Shown here in pieces: positions 44,716 to 53,952 of a DNA stretch of 64,000 nt. The notes under the pieces were generated by a model that had not been told where the DNA came from, did not search any database, and worked only from the letters and a program-made list of their open reading frames with translations. A program made the position numbers and the translations under genes. This DNA comes from Chloroflexota bacterium (GTDB lineage: Bacteria; Chloroflexota; Anaerolineae; Anaerolineales; Anaerolineaceae). The stretch is taken from the NCBI GenBank assembly GCA_012522475.1, contig JAAYKH010000011.1:1-64000 (forward strand), given 5' to 3'. Within the stretch, counting starts at the first letter, position 1. Every line of letters begins with the position of its first letter.

Positions 44716-46188
44716 TCAACCGTCCGGATCAATCGGGATTAAGCTTCTGCCATCCGGGTTCTCGCTGGCTAAAACCATCATCTCGCCTTTAACCAGCCAT
44801 CCCCGATAGGGTTGATCACCGCGGATTGGACGCCATCCAGAAAGTTCAAACGGTACAGGTCCATCTGCCTCAATCCACTCCCCATTATATTTTCGAGCAA
44901 CATGGATATGTGTACCCGTCGCTCTGCCCCCCTCGCAGGAAGGAAAGCCCAACGGATCCCCTGCACGAACCTGCGTCCCAACCGGAACCCGGCCCTCTTT
45001 AGCGATATGCAGGTAAAGCACCACCCAACCGGTACGCTCATCGCCATCTCTATCCAAATCAAGGAGCAGCAAACCGTTGCCATCCCGCACCACCAGACCA
45101 TCCGCCACGGCAGTGGTCGGCACTGTGGCAGGAGAGCAGCCAGACACCGTCGATGGCGGTGCAAAATCAAGCGCTGTCCAGGGCTCCATACTGCCCCAAC
45201 CGGTGTGCGGCCCGCCAGTGAAGGCCCAGGACTTATCCAAGGCAAAAGGTAAGAACATCTCTGGCTGCTGCAACGAACCAGGGATATGCGGCTCCACCTC
45301 CCACGGGTCGCCAAACAGGGTTTGATATGTCAGGCTAAAACCATCCGGACCGATAGCTCGATAAAAGTCCGCCGTCTCCATGGTTTGCGAAAAAAAGTGC
45401 TGCAGTGCGACGGTCGCTGCGTTTTGCCATGGGTCTGGTCGCACCAGCGAGCCATCCGCCAGTTCAAATTCAAGCAGGTCTCCTTTTCGCCAGCGATAAT
45501 AGCTGTCATTGAGCAGGTCTGCAGCATGGGAAAGTTGCAGGTAAACCCCGGTCCAGTAGTTTGTCTCCAGCCCAAGGATGTTTCGTTCAACCACGGGGGC
45601 AAGTTCTGGCTGGGTAAACGCGCCGCCTAAATAATCCAATAGTGCCAGTTGCACTTTCGGGCTGATCGAGTAATTCAAGCCAATATAATCCACAATCTCG
45701 CCTGCAGTTCGTTTGCCACTAAAAGCCCAGGCTGTATAGGATTGAATCCATCCTTCAGATTGAGCAACAAAGGCGGTAGCATCGAACCCGGTTGCATCCG
45801 GTCCGTTCACAAACACAGCATCAGGGATCATCTGAAACGGAGTCCCCCACAAAGATTGGTAATAAATCGGGATTTGCATGGGCATTCCAGGCGGCATGGT
45901 GCTGGCATCTTCAGGGATGATCGGGTTTGCCTTGCGAATTTCATCTTCAGTTGTGTTGAAACGCGCCGCCAACGCAGGCAGCGTATCGCCAGTTTGGGCA
46001 ATGTAATCGACCAACTCCCCGGGTTGATAGGCCGGACGGGTTGGAAAGGGCGTCATATCTACAGCAATTTCAGTTTCGCCTTCATCAACTGGTGTTGGGT
46101 AAATCATTGTTGCCGGCATCGAAGGCGAACAGGCTGCCAAAATGGATATGATGATGCACAGGGTCAAATAAATCTTCAGGTTCTTCAT
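44716..46188 (-). CDS. LysM / M23-variant lipoprotein, copy 3 of a tandem family
   Basis: A 490-residue lipoprotein (MKNLKIYLTLCIIISILAAC). LysM is at about 60-110 (YIAQTGDTLPALAARFN). A middle region of about 200 residues (VQLALLDYLGGAF...) is shared with the two neighbours. The C-terminal M23-like domain has GGPHTGW...W-T-A-L-D-F-A-P-P, YLHIA, CEGGRATGTHIHVARKYNGEW. The first His and the Asp are 13 apart (H-x12-D), unlike the usual HxxxD, but YLH and the H-x-H remain. Last gene of the operon that begins at 50619. It probably binds or cuts cell-wall polymers; the peptidase activity is inferred. Confidence 0.88.
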   Translation of the reverse strand: MKNLKIYLTLCIIISILAACSPSMPATMIYPTPVDEGETEIAVDMTPFPTRPAYQPGELVDYIAQTGDTLPALAARFNTTEDEIRKANPIIPEDASTMPPGMPMQIPIYYQSLWGTPFQMIPDAVFVNGPDATGFDATAFVAQSEGWIQSYTAWAFSGKRTAGEIVDYIGLNYSISPKVQLALLDYLGGAFTQPELAPVVERNILGLETNYWTGVYLQLSHAADLLNDSYYRWRKGDLLEFELADGSLVRPDPWQNAATVALQHFFSQTMETADFYRAIGPDGFSLTYQTLFGDPWEVEPHIPGSLQQPEMFLPFALDKSWAFTGGPHTGWGSMEPWTALDFAPPSTVSGCSPATVPTTAVADGLVVRDGNGLLLLDLDRDGDERTGWVVLYLHIAKEGRVPVGTQVRAGDPLGFPSCEGGRATGTHIHVARKYNGEWIEADGPVPFELSGWRPIRGDQPYRGWLVKGEMMVLASENPDGRSLIPIDPDG

Positions 46189-46294
46189 TGCAAAAGGGTG
46201 TTTATTTAAAGCTAACCACACGGGTTAAGCAAGAGTTTCATTAACTGTGGTTCCAAAACCAAGTCCTTATGGAAAAGATGCCTGGCGATGGTTC

Positions 46295-47944
46295 TCAATC
46301 ATCCCGGGCAATGTGTGTGTTATAGGTTGCTGAGGTACTTGCATAAATAATCTCGGTACCACGCGTCAGCCAGCCCTTATAAATCTCACTGGAAGCTCGG
46401 GCGGTCCACCCGCTCAGGACAAATGGCAGGGGCCCATCTGCAGGAACCCATTCGCCATTATAGCGCCGAGCAATGTGAACATGCGTCCCAGTCGAACGAC
46501 CTCCTTCGCACGAAGGGTGCCCGATACGATCGCCGACCTCAACCCATGTGCCAACCGGGACTCTGTCCTTGGTGGCAATATGTAAATACAGCAGGGTCCA
46601 GCCTGTTTGCTCGTAGCCATCCCCATCCATGTCAACCACCACCACACCATTCCCAGAACGGACCACCAGTCCAGAAATAGAGGCAACCACCCAGGCAGGA
46701 GATTCATGGCACCCCGTTTCAGAACTGGGTGGCGCAAAGTCAAGCGCAGCCCATACATCGGCAGCACTCCAGGCTGCATGCGGTCCGCCGGTAAAAGCCC
46801 ATTTGATGTTCGGTTCAAAAGGCAAAATCATCGTTGGTTGCACCACATCTGCTGGAATCAGCGGTTCAACCTGCTGCGCCCGAATCCACGGGTTGCCAAA
46901 CATTTGCTCATAAAAGGTGAAAAAGTTGTCTTCCGCATAAATTAATTGCGCCCAATTATCATAGTTGTATAAATAAGTAAATGCGTTCATCAACCCAACG
47001 GAGCCCGCGTTCAATTCCGGCGCCAGGCGTAAAAATCGCCCATCATTAAAGCCAATCACCAAGCGGCGGCCTTCCTTCCAGCCGTAATAACCATCCATAA
47101 CCCGGCTGGCAAACCAGGCAGCCTGCTGATAAAGATCCTGCACGTCTTCATTCTGATAGCCCATTGGATAGTCAATGGCTTGCTGGCTTTGGGGGAACCC
47201 ATACACCCAGCCGGATTGATACTCTAAAAAAGCCAGCAGCAACCTGGGGTTGAGCGAAAATTCAATCGCGATCCTCGCAATCACATCTGCACCGGAGGTG
47301 ACCCCGGTTGTCCCCAGATATTATGAGTGAGTCGCCAGGTAGCCGCCCGCTTCTTCAACAAAACCTTGAATATCAAAATCAATCGTTGAAGGTGAGAAGG
47401 TAACCTCACTGTCTGGAAGCAGTTTGCTGCGCGAGCTGGTTTCTCCTAACCGGTTGGGAATGATTAACAGTTGCCCGGGTGGGATTAAACCGTGTCGTTC
47501 AATCGGCAGAGGAGACCTGATCTCATCAATATTGACGCCAAAGCGTAAACTAACCACGGAAAGGCTGTCACCAGCGTTCGTATAATAAAGGATATCGGGG
47601 TCATCACTGGGCGGGATGATCTGTCCCTGGGTGGGCAGCGGCAATAAGGGCGCCTGCTCGGCTGGCGTTGCATCCAGCACTGGCGGAAAGGTGTCTTCTG
47701 GTAGTGATCCATGCAACTCTGGTGCTGAAACCGCAACAGCAGGCGCAGTTGATAAGGCCAATGTGGGCGTCACCACCGGGGCAGTCCACTGGGATGAATC
47801 TGGCGCTAAAACCGGGTAGGCCAAACCACCACCGATAACCCCGGATAGGACCACACCAGCCGCGAGCAAGCCAAAAAAGCGCCTCACCCGCCGTTTGAAA
47901 TAGCGATGCCTAGCGCTGGATTGCGTTTTGCGCGATGCGCCCAT
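46295..47944 (-). pseudogene. LysM / M23-variant protein, copy 2, interrupted by an in-frame TAA
   Basis: ATG 47944 (GGAGG six bases upstream) opens a frame that reads through residue 207, hits TAA at about 47321-47323, and continues in the same frame to the end at 46295. Without that stop it would give 549 residues. The pre-stop part has a membrane anchor (FFGLLAAGVVLSGVIGGGLAYPV) rather than a lipobox, plus LysM (YYTNAGDSLSVVSLRFG). The post-stop part has GGPHAAW...W-A-A-L-D-F-A-P-P, LYLHIA and GTHVHIARRYNGEW. Alignment with copies 1 and 3 shows the stop sits where a residue belongs (GGYLATHS-stop-YLGTTG). The 5' end overlaps copy 1 by 35 bp. A GTG at 47284 could restart the second half. 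Confidence 0.8.
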
Positions 47945-49436
47945 TCCAGGCCTCCAATGTCACATCCCCTTTGGTCAGGTAACCGTCATATTCCACACCA
48001 AAACCTGAAGAAACCCATCCATCCATCACAAATGGCAGATCACCATCCGCGGCGATCCACTCTCCATTATACCGTCGGGCAATATGAAGGTGAGTTCCGG
48101 TAGAAAAGCCGCCCTCACAGGAGGGATGTCCAACCCGATCCCCTGCTTCCAAATAGGTGCCTGCATCGACCCGTTCTCGCGAATCCATATGCATATACAA
48201 AATCGACCACCCCGACTGCCAGGCGCCGTCACCCTCCAGTTCCTGGATCACAGCGCCATGCCCAGAGTAGACAACTTCACCCGGCGCCACAGCCACCACC
48301 CAGGCTTCACTGGGAAAGCACCCCAGGGCTTCGCCTGGCGGCGCAAAATCCAGCGCTGCCCAGGCAGAACCACCGCTCCAGCCACCATGCGGACCACCCG
48401 TATATGACCAAACTGCACCCGTTTCAAAAGGCAACTGCAGTTCTGGCTGTACCAGGTTTTCAGGAATGAACGGTTCAATTGCCTGCTCGAAAGGATAGCC
48501 AAAAAGACGGTAATATGTTGCAAAAACGCCGCCTTCCGAGACTGCCCATTCCCAATCTGCCCGTGTGGTCAGATAGCGCATCAAATTCAACACACCAGCC
48601 GTTCCAGGGTTGATGGTTGGCTCAACCTCAACAATGCTGGAATCTGAAAGCGTCCATATGCTGATGGCTTCAATTTTCCACAGGTAATACCCTTCATTTA
48701 ACATGTCGGCAGCCCAAGCCAATTGCTTATAAAGCCCGCTTTGTGCTGCATCAAAATACAGCATGGGGTAACTCAGCGTCTCCTCACGCGGGTTACGATC
48801 TGTTAGCCATTGACTCTGAAACTCCAAGACGGCCAGCAACAAGCGGGAGTTTACAGAGAAGAGCAAAGACACATGCTCCACAATTTCAGCACCGCTCAAA
48901 CTGACTTCATCAACTTCTTCAAAATACTCTGAAAGGTATCCTCCTTGGGCGGACACAAGCTCTGTCACATCAAAGCCAGCATTGCTGGGGCTGTTAATCA
49001 ACTCAGAATCTGGCAGAATTTTAAAAGCAGGCGCCACCGCATCGTAGGATGGCGGCGGAATAATAAGCACCTGCCCCACATCAATCAGGTTAGGGTCAGT
49101 GATACCATTCGTTTCAATGATTTGGTTAATCGAAACCTGGTGGATCTGAGCAATCTTCTTCAGAAAGTCACCCTGCTGAACTACATAGGTAAGCGTTTCA
49201 CTTCTGGGTGTGGGTAAAACGATGGGTGGGTTGGGCGTCGGTGTGGATGCGATGATCACCGGAACAAAATGCGCCTCGGATTCACGGACTTCATCCGCAA
49301 ATGGGTTTATTTCCGGCGCATTTTCTTCATTCCAGGAAGCCTGCCACGGTGTTGAACCCGGCCCGGGCTTGTAACACCCGTTCAGAACACTCAAACTAAC
49401 CATACCGATAATGACGAGTATATTTCTAAAGCGCAT
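47910..49436 (-). CDS. LysM / M23-variant lipoprotein, copy 1 of the tandem family
   Basis: A 508-residue lipoprotein starting at ATG 49436 (MRFRNILVIIGMVSLSVLNGC, lipobox). LysM is at about 86-135 (YVVQQGDFLKKIAQIHQVS). The shared middle region (LLLAVLEFQSQWLTDRNPREE) follows. The C-terminal domain has GGPHGGW...W-A-A-L-D-F-A-P-P, ILYMHMD and GTHLHIARRYNGEW. H-x12-D and the W-x5-W spacing match copies 2 and 3. It starts 4 bp after the deacetylase gene ends. The family seems made by tandem duplication. Proposed role: cell-wall hydrolase or binding protein outside the membrane. Confidence 0.9.
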   Translation of the reverse strand: MRFRNILVIIGMVSLSVLNGCYKPGPGSTPWQASWNEENAPEINPFADEVRESEAHFVPVIIASTPTPNPPIVLPTPRSETLTYVVQQGDFLKKIAQIHQVSINQIIETNGITDPNLIDVGQVLIIPPPSYDAVAPAFKILPDSELINSPSNAGFDVTELVSAQGGYLSEYFEEVDEVSLSGAEIVEHVSLLFSVNSRLLLAVLEFQSQWLTDRNPREETLSYPMLYFDAAQSGLYKQLAWAADMLNEGYYLWKIEAISIWTLSDSSIVEVEPTINPGTAGVLNLMRYLTTRADWEWAVSEGGVFATYYRLFGYPFEQAIEPFIPENLVQPELQLPFETGAVWSYTGGPHGGWSGGSAWAALDFAPPGEALGCFPSEAWVVAVAPGEVVYSGHGAVIQELEGDGAWQSGWSILYMHMDSRERVDAGTYLEAGDRVGHPSCEGGFSTGTHLHIARRYNGEWIAADGDLPFVMDGWVSSGFGVEYDGYLTKGDVTLEAWNGRIAQNAIQR

Positions 49437-49440
49437 GGAA

Positions 49441-50619
49441 TCAATGACTCCCCTCAGGTAAACAGTAATAAAGATAATACTCTCTTTCAGCAGTTTCAAT
49501 AGCGCTGTAAAACTTTTTGGCTGCTTCGCTCACCATTACCGCTTCTTCAAGCGCCTGCACCGCCACAGTTGACCAAAACCGTGGCAGCACCATCAAAGGC
49601 GCCGCCATTGCCATTTCAGGTTCACCCAATGGAATCCAGTTGTACATGATCGGTCCGCGAGAATAAACAGTGAAACCAACCTGATAACCTGCCTCAGTTG
49701 CCATAGCGATGGCTCGTTCGTCAAAATTTCCACCAGGCCACACATGAGCAATCGGCCGGGTTCCAAAACGCGCTTCAATCACTTCAATCGGTTTATAAAG
49801 TTCTTCCTCAATTTGCGCTGTTGAGATGTAATCTTGAATATAAATATGGTTATATCCATGAGATTGCACATCCAAACGCCCCGTACTGGCTAAATCTGTC
49901 ATCGTCTCCCAAACACTGTCGCGAGTACTGTCCGCGGCAATCCAGCCCAGGGTCAGCGTCCAGTCCATGTCTTCCAGGTAAGGCATGAACAATTCTGTCA
50001 CGCCAGGGCGACGATCATCCAGGATTAACAACATCGAACGCTCGGGGATTGCCTGGTTGTGATCAAGAAAGCCGACCAGTTCTTGTGTTGTTATCGTTGA
50101 AAAGCCTAGTTCTGCTGCGGTTTCCATAAATTTCTCAAAATAAGCTGTCGTAATTGAGGTCGTATCGTTAATCGGTCGATCGGGCTGAACAATCGAGTGA
50201 AACATAATAGGTACAACAACCGTGCCAGGTGTGCTCTTTTCTTCGCCCAAACGATTTTCAAGGTGCTGACAAGGGTTATTCAAGTATGTAACAGGGGAAA
50301 CGTCTGGTTTCATCGACTCGGGAAAAAATATTTCGGGTAACGACGGCGCAGAATCATGATGAGCACCATTTCCCTGAAGGGGGCCATTGGTGTAGTTTGT
50401 CAGCGGGGTTGGCGCCGTTGTAGATTGTGGCGTTGGTTGTTCCACTGTGGCTATCTCAACGACGGTTAATTCAGGGGCAAAGTCCACCTGGGCTTCTGAC
50501 ATGTCGGGTGTGACGGAAGGGTCATTGGTTGCTCCTGAGCAACCCAAGAGGGCAACGCTGATAAAAAGGAGGGTACCGACAAACGATTTTTGTAAAAGGA
50601 CCCTTAAATACTGTTTCAT
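49441..50619 (-). CDS. Polysaccharide deacetylase lipoprotein (NodB homology domain)
   Basis: A 392-residue lipoprotein (VGTLLFISVALLGC, lipobox). The carbohydrate esterase 4 core is recognisable: VPIMFHSIVQPDR (about 135), the first metal motif LILDDRRPG in place of the usual TFDDG, QSHGYNHIY with H-x3-H metal ligands (about 258), and VWPGGNFDERAIAMATEAGYQVGFTV (about 290-315). The motif-1 DD is kept. It would remove acetyl groups from peptidoglycan or chitin-like polymer outside the cell. First gene of the operon with the LysM-M23 family. Confidence 0.9.
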   Translation of the reverse strand: MKQYLRVLLQKSFVGTLLFISVALLGCSGATNDPSVTPDMSEAQVDFAPELTVVEIATVEQPTPQSTTAPTPLTNYTNGPLQGNGAHHDSAPSLPEIFFPESMKPDVSPVTYLNNPCQHLENRLGEEKSTPGTVVVPIMFHSIVQPDRPINDTTSITTAYFEKFMETAAELGFSTITTQELVGFLDHNQAIPERSMLLILDDRRPGVTELFMPYLEDMDWTLTLGWIAADSTRDSVWETMTDLASTGRLDVQSHGYNHIYIQDYISTAQIEEELYKPIEVIEARFGTRPIAHVWPGGNFDERAIAMATEAGYQVGFTVYSRGPIMYNWIPLGEPEMAMAAPLMVLPRFWSTVAVQALEEAVMVSEAAKKFYSAIETAEREYYLYYCLPEGSH

Positions 50620-50732
50620 ATAGCTTTGATTATACCGAAATTTATTCTGAAAACTCGTTTGCGAAAACGCATGGTTTTCAGGTAAAATAGAAGAATAATT
50701 CGAATTTATCCTTGGCTTGTGGAGAGATACTG

Positions 50733-51857
50733 ATGAAAAAATCGATTTGGCCTTTGCTTCTGATTTTCTTTGTTCTGGGTGGCCTGGTGATTCTGCTGCT
50801 TGGAAAGGTGATTTTACCGCCAGAGTCGCGCCCTGAAACTGTTCAGGCCATCAGTGAAAAATGGACAGAGTCCGGACATGCTGACAGTGATTCGTTCGCC
50901 TTTCATTACTGGGACGAATATGATCCACCTGAAATCCCGGGCTTTTGTGCAAAATGCCACAGCACATACGGCTATCTTGACTACCTGGGTGAGGACGGCA
51001 GCCCAGCCTATGTCGTTGATTCTGCTGTACCGATCGGCTCAGTAATCACCTGCCAGGTCTGTCACAACCCGAGCGCTCACGAGAAAGATCTGACCCTGTT
51101 TCCGTCAGGCGCTGAAATCGAAGGGCGCGGGATGAGCTCGAATTGTGCCGAATGCCACCAGGGATATAACGCAGGTGATGATGTTGCCGCAGCAATTACG
51201 AGCCTTCCAGAAGATGAGGTTAATGACGACCTGGAATTTATCAGTGCCCATTACAAGGTTGATGGTGCATTACGCTTTGGCGATGACGTAAAGATCGGGT
51301 ACCAGTATCCTGGCAAGGTCTATGCTGGTTTCTTCCAACATGTCTCGAAATACCAGAACTGTACCGACTGTCACGATCCGCACTCCCTGCAGGTCACGCC
51401 CAGTGATTGCGCTGCTTGTCACTCTGTTGTCACCGATTATTCTAATCTGCACGATATTCGTGAAGCAGGCAGGCCCGATTATGACGGCGATGGAAATACC
51501 ACCGAAGGCATCCATTACGAAATTGTAACCCTGCACGAATTGTTACATGAAGCCATCCAGGTTTACAGCCTTGATATCATCGGCGAACCGGTTGTCTACG
51601 CTTTCCGCTATCCTTACTGGGTTGTCGATACGAATGGCAATGGCGTTGCTGACCCGGATGAGATCAACTACGGTAACCTTTATACAAGCTGGACGCCGCG
51701 ACTTGTAAAAGCTGCTTACAATTTCGATCTGATCGTTCATTCTGCTGGCGCTTTTGTGCACAACCCACAGTACACCCTCCAGTTGCTTTACGATACAGTT
51801 GAAGACCTGGCAGGCGTTGTCAACGTCGATATGACAAACCTGGTCAGACCAGAATAA
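50733..51857 (+). CDS. Pentaheme c-type cytochrome
   Basis: A 374-residue membrane-anchored protein starting at ATG 50733 (ggagagat upstream). The anchor is KKSIWPLLLIFFVLGGLVILLLGKV (about 2-26). Five CxxCH heme sites: FCAKCH (~72), TCQVCH (~106), NCAECH (~137), NCTDCH (~209) and DCAACH (~225). After residue about 240 there is a heme-free domain (VDTNGNGVADPDEIN, an EF-hand-like calcium loop). It likely carries electrons on the outer face of the membrane. A flavocytochrome gene lies next to it, convergent, with a shared terminator between. Confidence 0.93.
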   Translation: MKKSIWPLLLIFFVLGGLVILLLGKVILPPESRPETVQAISEKWTESGHADSDSFAFHYWDEYDPPEIPGFCAKCHSTYGYLDYLGEDGSPAYVVDSAVPIGSVITCQVCHNPSAHEKDLTLFPSGAEIEGRGMSSNCAECHQGYNAGDDVAAAITSLPEDEVNDDLEFISAHYKVDGALRFGDDVKIGYQYPGKVYAGFFQHVSKYQNCTDCHDPHSLQVTPSDCAACHSVVTDYSNLHDIREAGRPDYDGDGNTTEGIHYEIVTLHELLHEAIQVYSLDIIGEPVVYAFRYPYWVVDTNGNGVADPDEINYGNLYTSWTPRLVKAAYNFDLIVHSAGAFVHNPQYTLQLLYDTVEDLAGVVNVDMTNLVRPE

Positions 51858-51878
51858 GTAATAAAAATCAGTTCATAA

Positions 51879-51914
51879 AAAAAGGCTGCCTGGCGTTTCC
51901 AAGCAGCCTTTTAT
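51879..51914. terminator. Shared terminator between cytochrome c and ferric-reductase-like genes
   Basis: AAAAGGCTGCCTGG / CCAAGCAGCCTTTT (one mismatch region) with A and T runs on its two sides serves both convergent genes. Confidence 0.8.
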
Positions 51915-51932
51915 TGTTCAGAGGTTTAGTAA

Positions 51933-53267
51933 TCAAGCCATCTCATATTTTTCAGAGAAAATTTTGGTGTTGCCCACATCCAGGCTACGCAGAGCACCTT
52001 CCACAGCCGCAATCATCGGCGTTGGCCCGCACAGGAAGAAAAGATATTGCCATTGTTTATAATCCTCGGGCAAATGCCGGGCTAGAATGTCCGCGGTAAT
52101 ATACCCGCTTTCCCCTTCCCATCCTTCGGGCGGACGCTCGAGGACGTGTATCACTTCAAGGCAATCCAACTCTTTTTCCAACGCTGCCAGTTCGTCTCTG
52201 AAAATCACCGTGTCCCAGGAGGGGCTCCCATAGAAGAAGATCACCGGATTACAATGGCCACGGTCGCGCATGGTTCTCAAAATGCTCAACACAGGCGCTG
52301 AACCAATCCCACCGGCGATTAACACCAAATTATTGTCCTCATGTTCATCCAGGCTGAAGGTGCCATAGGGCCCATCCACATAGATCCGATCGCCCGGCTT
52401 CATCGCCTGGACAGTGCTGGTGAAATCGCCCAATTTCTTAATCGTAAAGCTGATTAGTCGATCATCACGGTCTGAGCTGGATGAAAATGAAAACGGGTTT
52501 TCCCGAAATATAAAAGGAGATTCAACCGTAATCCAACCAAATTGACCCGCCTGGAACTTAAAGCCCTCATGCCCATCTGGACGCACATACAAAGACCAGG
52601 AATCGCCCAACTCCTTGACAACATGATCGACCACATACGGATGTTTGACCATGATGATCGGCCGCGCGACGCGGATGTAGACGATCACCGCTACCCAAAT
52701 TGCCGTCAAAATTAACCAAAGCACACGCTGGTAAGTCAACGACAGATAATAATTCACTCTGAACATATGAAACAAACCCAACCCTACCGCAACCACGGTC
52801 ATGGCGTCATGCAACCAGCGCCAGATATCATATTTCATTTTGATATCCTCCCGCCAGCCTGAAGTGACGATCAACACCATCATCGCCAGCAGTGCAATCA
52901 AGCCTGCGCGTGCCCGCCAGGGTGCACTGGCAAAATTTAATAGACTTAAAGTTTCAGGGTTGTTGATAAACAATAATACTGGATGAATAACAGCTAAAAT
53001 AAATGCTAAGATCGATAATTTGTGATGGATGGTATACAGCTTCTCCATTGGGAAATGCCTGGTGATAAACTTTACCCGTGATGTTGGAATCGTTTGTAAA
53101 CCCAACAAGGACATGGTAATAAAACCTATCCCAACTGAAATCTCTCGCATAAGCTCCCGTTCCGGTGGACGGGGGAAGATAATCAGCAGTACTAAGGGCA
53201 AAAAGACCAGTACTGCAAAAAGAGCCAACCAAAGTTTTGCATAAAGTGATTTTTTCAAAACAACCAT
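51933..53267 (-). CDS. Ferric-reductase-like transmembrane flavocytochrome
   Basis: A 444-residue membrane oxidoreductase. Six membrane segments (about 10-220) include paired His positions for heme (HHKLSILAFILAVIHP and WLHDAMTVVAVGLGLFH), as in the ferric reductase/NADPH-oxidase family. The cytosolic part is a ferredoxin-reductase fold: FAD site ENPFSFSSSSD (about 268), then NAD(P) motif LIAGGIGSAPVLSIL (about 330) and FLCGPTPMIAA (about 417). It would pass electrons from NAD(P)H across the membrane. The start could be ATG 53267 or TTG 53258; the RBS fits the latter better. The final residues lie at the shared terminator. Confidence 0.92.
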   Translation of the reverse strand: MVVLKKSLYAKLWLALFAVLVFLPLVLLIIFPRPPERELMREISVGIGFITMSLLGLQTIPTSRVKFITRHFPMEKLYTIHHKLSILAFILAVIHPVLLFINNPETLSLLNFASAPWRARAGLIALLAMMVLIVTSGWREDIKMKYDIWRWLHDAMTVVAVGLGLFHMFRVNYYLSLTYQRVLWLILTAIWVAVIVYIRVARPIIMVKHPYVVDHVVKELGDSWSLYVRPDGHEGFKFQAGQFGWITVESPFIFRENPFSFSSSSDRDDRLISFTIKKLGDFTSTVQAMKPGDRIYVDGPYGTFSLDEHEDNNLVLIAGGIGSAPVLSILRTMRDRGHCNPVIFFYGSPSWDTVIFRDELAALEKELDCLEVIHVLERPPEGWEGESGYITADILARHLPEDYKQWQYLFFLCGPTPMIAAVEGALRSLDVGNTKIFSEKYEMA

Positions 53268-53386
53268 CCTTTCATTTTGGCTGTGTCATTTTGCTATTAA
53301 AACCAGAGATTCGAATGGTTTGATTTTACCTTAATTTTAAAGATTTTCGGTTAATTGCTTCGGGTTTGGTCTTTGGTTTTTGTGTT

Positions 53387-53833
53387 AGGAAAAGTTAAAA
53401 AGTGAACTCTAAAACCATTCAGAGGGAGGCCAACCGAATGGCCCAATTATTGCTCCCACCAAATCCGGATCCTCCACAATCTTTTTCTCTTTCAGTAAAG
53501 CTTTTTTTCTTGCTTTCTGCTTGTGAGGATAATTTGGCCGGTGTCCTACGGTTATAAGCGATAGTGGAATTTTGGGGATCTTCTCGAAAGACCTTTAATA
53601 GGGCAAAGAAGCGTGTTTTACCAATCTCCAACACTTTCTAAATTTCCGTTCGTGATAAGGCTCCCTGACAATAACTATGGAAAAAGGCGCGTACTTGGTC
53701 GTCCGTCAATCTTTTGTGAGGTTGAGACATCGATTCCTCCAGTTTCTGAGGAATCTACCCAATCATATATCTTTTGTGACAATTTCAACAGTTCACTTTT
53801 CAGCTTTAAATGGTTCAATTTTGAAGTTTAAAT
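53387..53833 (-). mobile_element. Decayed transposon copy A with transposase remnant and 22-bp end repeats
   Basis: Both ends carry related 22-bp repeats in opposite orientation. The right end has two in tandem (agttcacttttcagcttt at 53790 and ggttcaattttgaagttt at 53812); the left end has one in reverse complement (53387-53408, aggaaaagttaaaaagtgaact). Between them, on the minus strand, the transposase begins MSQPHKRLTDDQVRAFFHS (about 53731), needs one frameshift near 53637, then reads VLEIGKTRFFALLKVFREDPQNSTIAYNRRTPAKLSSQ and a second frameshift to KEKKIVEDPDL. This is the HTH-rich N-terminus of a DDE (rve) transposase, with the catalytic domain deleted. It cannot move on its own. Confidence 0.65.
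53790..53833. repeat. Two 22-bp tandem end repeats, copy A
   Basis: Unit core TTCA(C/A)TTTT(C/G)A(G/A)(C/G)TTTAAAT, 22-base period. Likely transposase-binding sites. Confidence 0.7.
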
Positions 53834-53952
53834 GACAAACGCGCACTTACGATTGACCATCACCCCTGTTACGGGTAAAATGGATTGAGGCTATTTGTAA
53901 ACCTTACATCTCACGCCTCCTAAAGTCATTATGCCTGAAAGGAGAAACGGAA

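Noticed and set aside
47321-47323. TAA as recoding (selenocysteine, pyrrolysine or programmed readthrough)
   Set aside because: Sec uses TGA and Pyl uses TAG; no hairpin or slippery site is seen, so a mutation or sequencing error is simpler.
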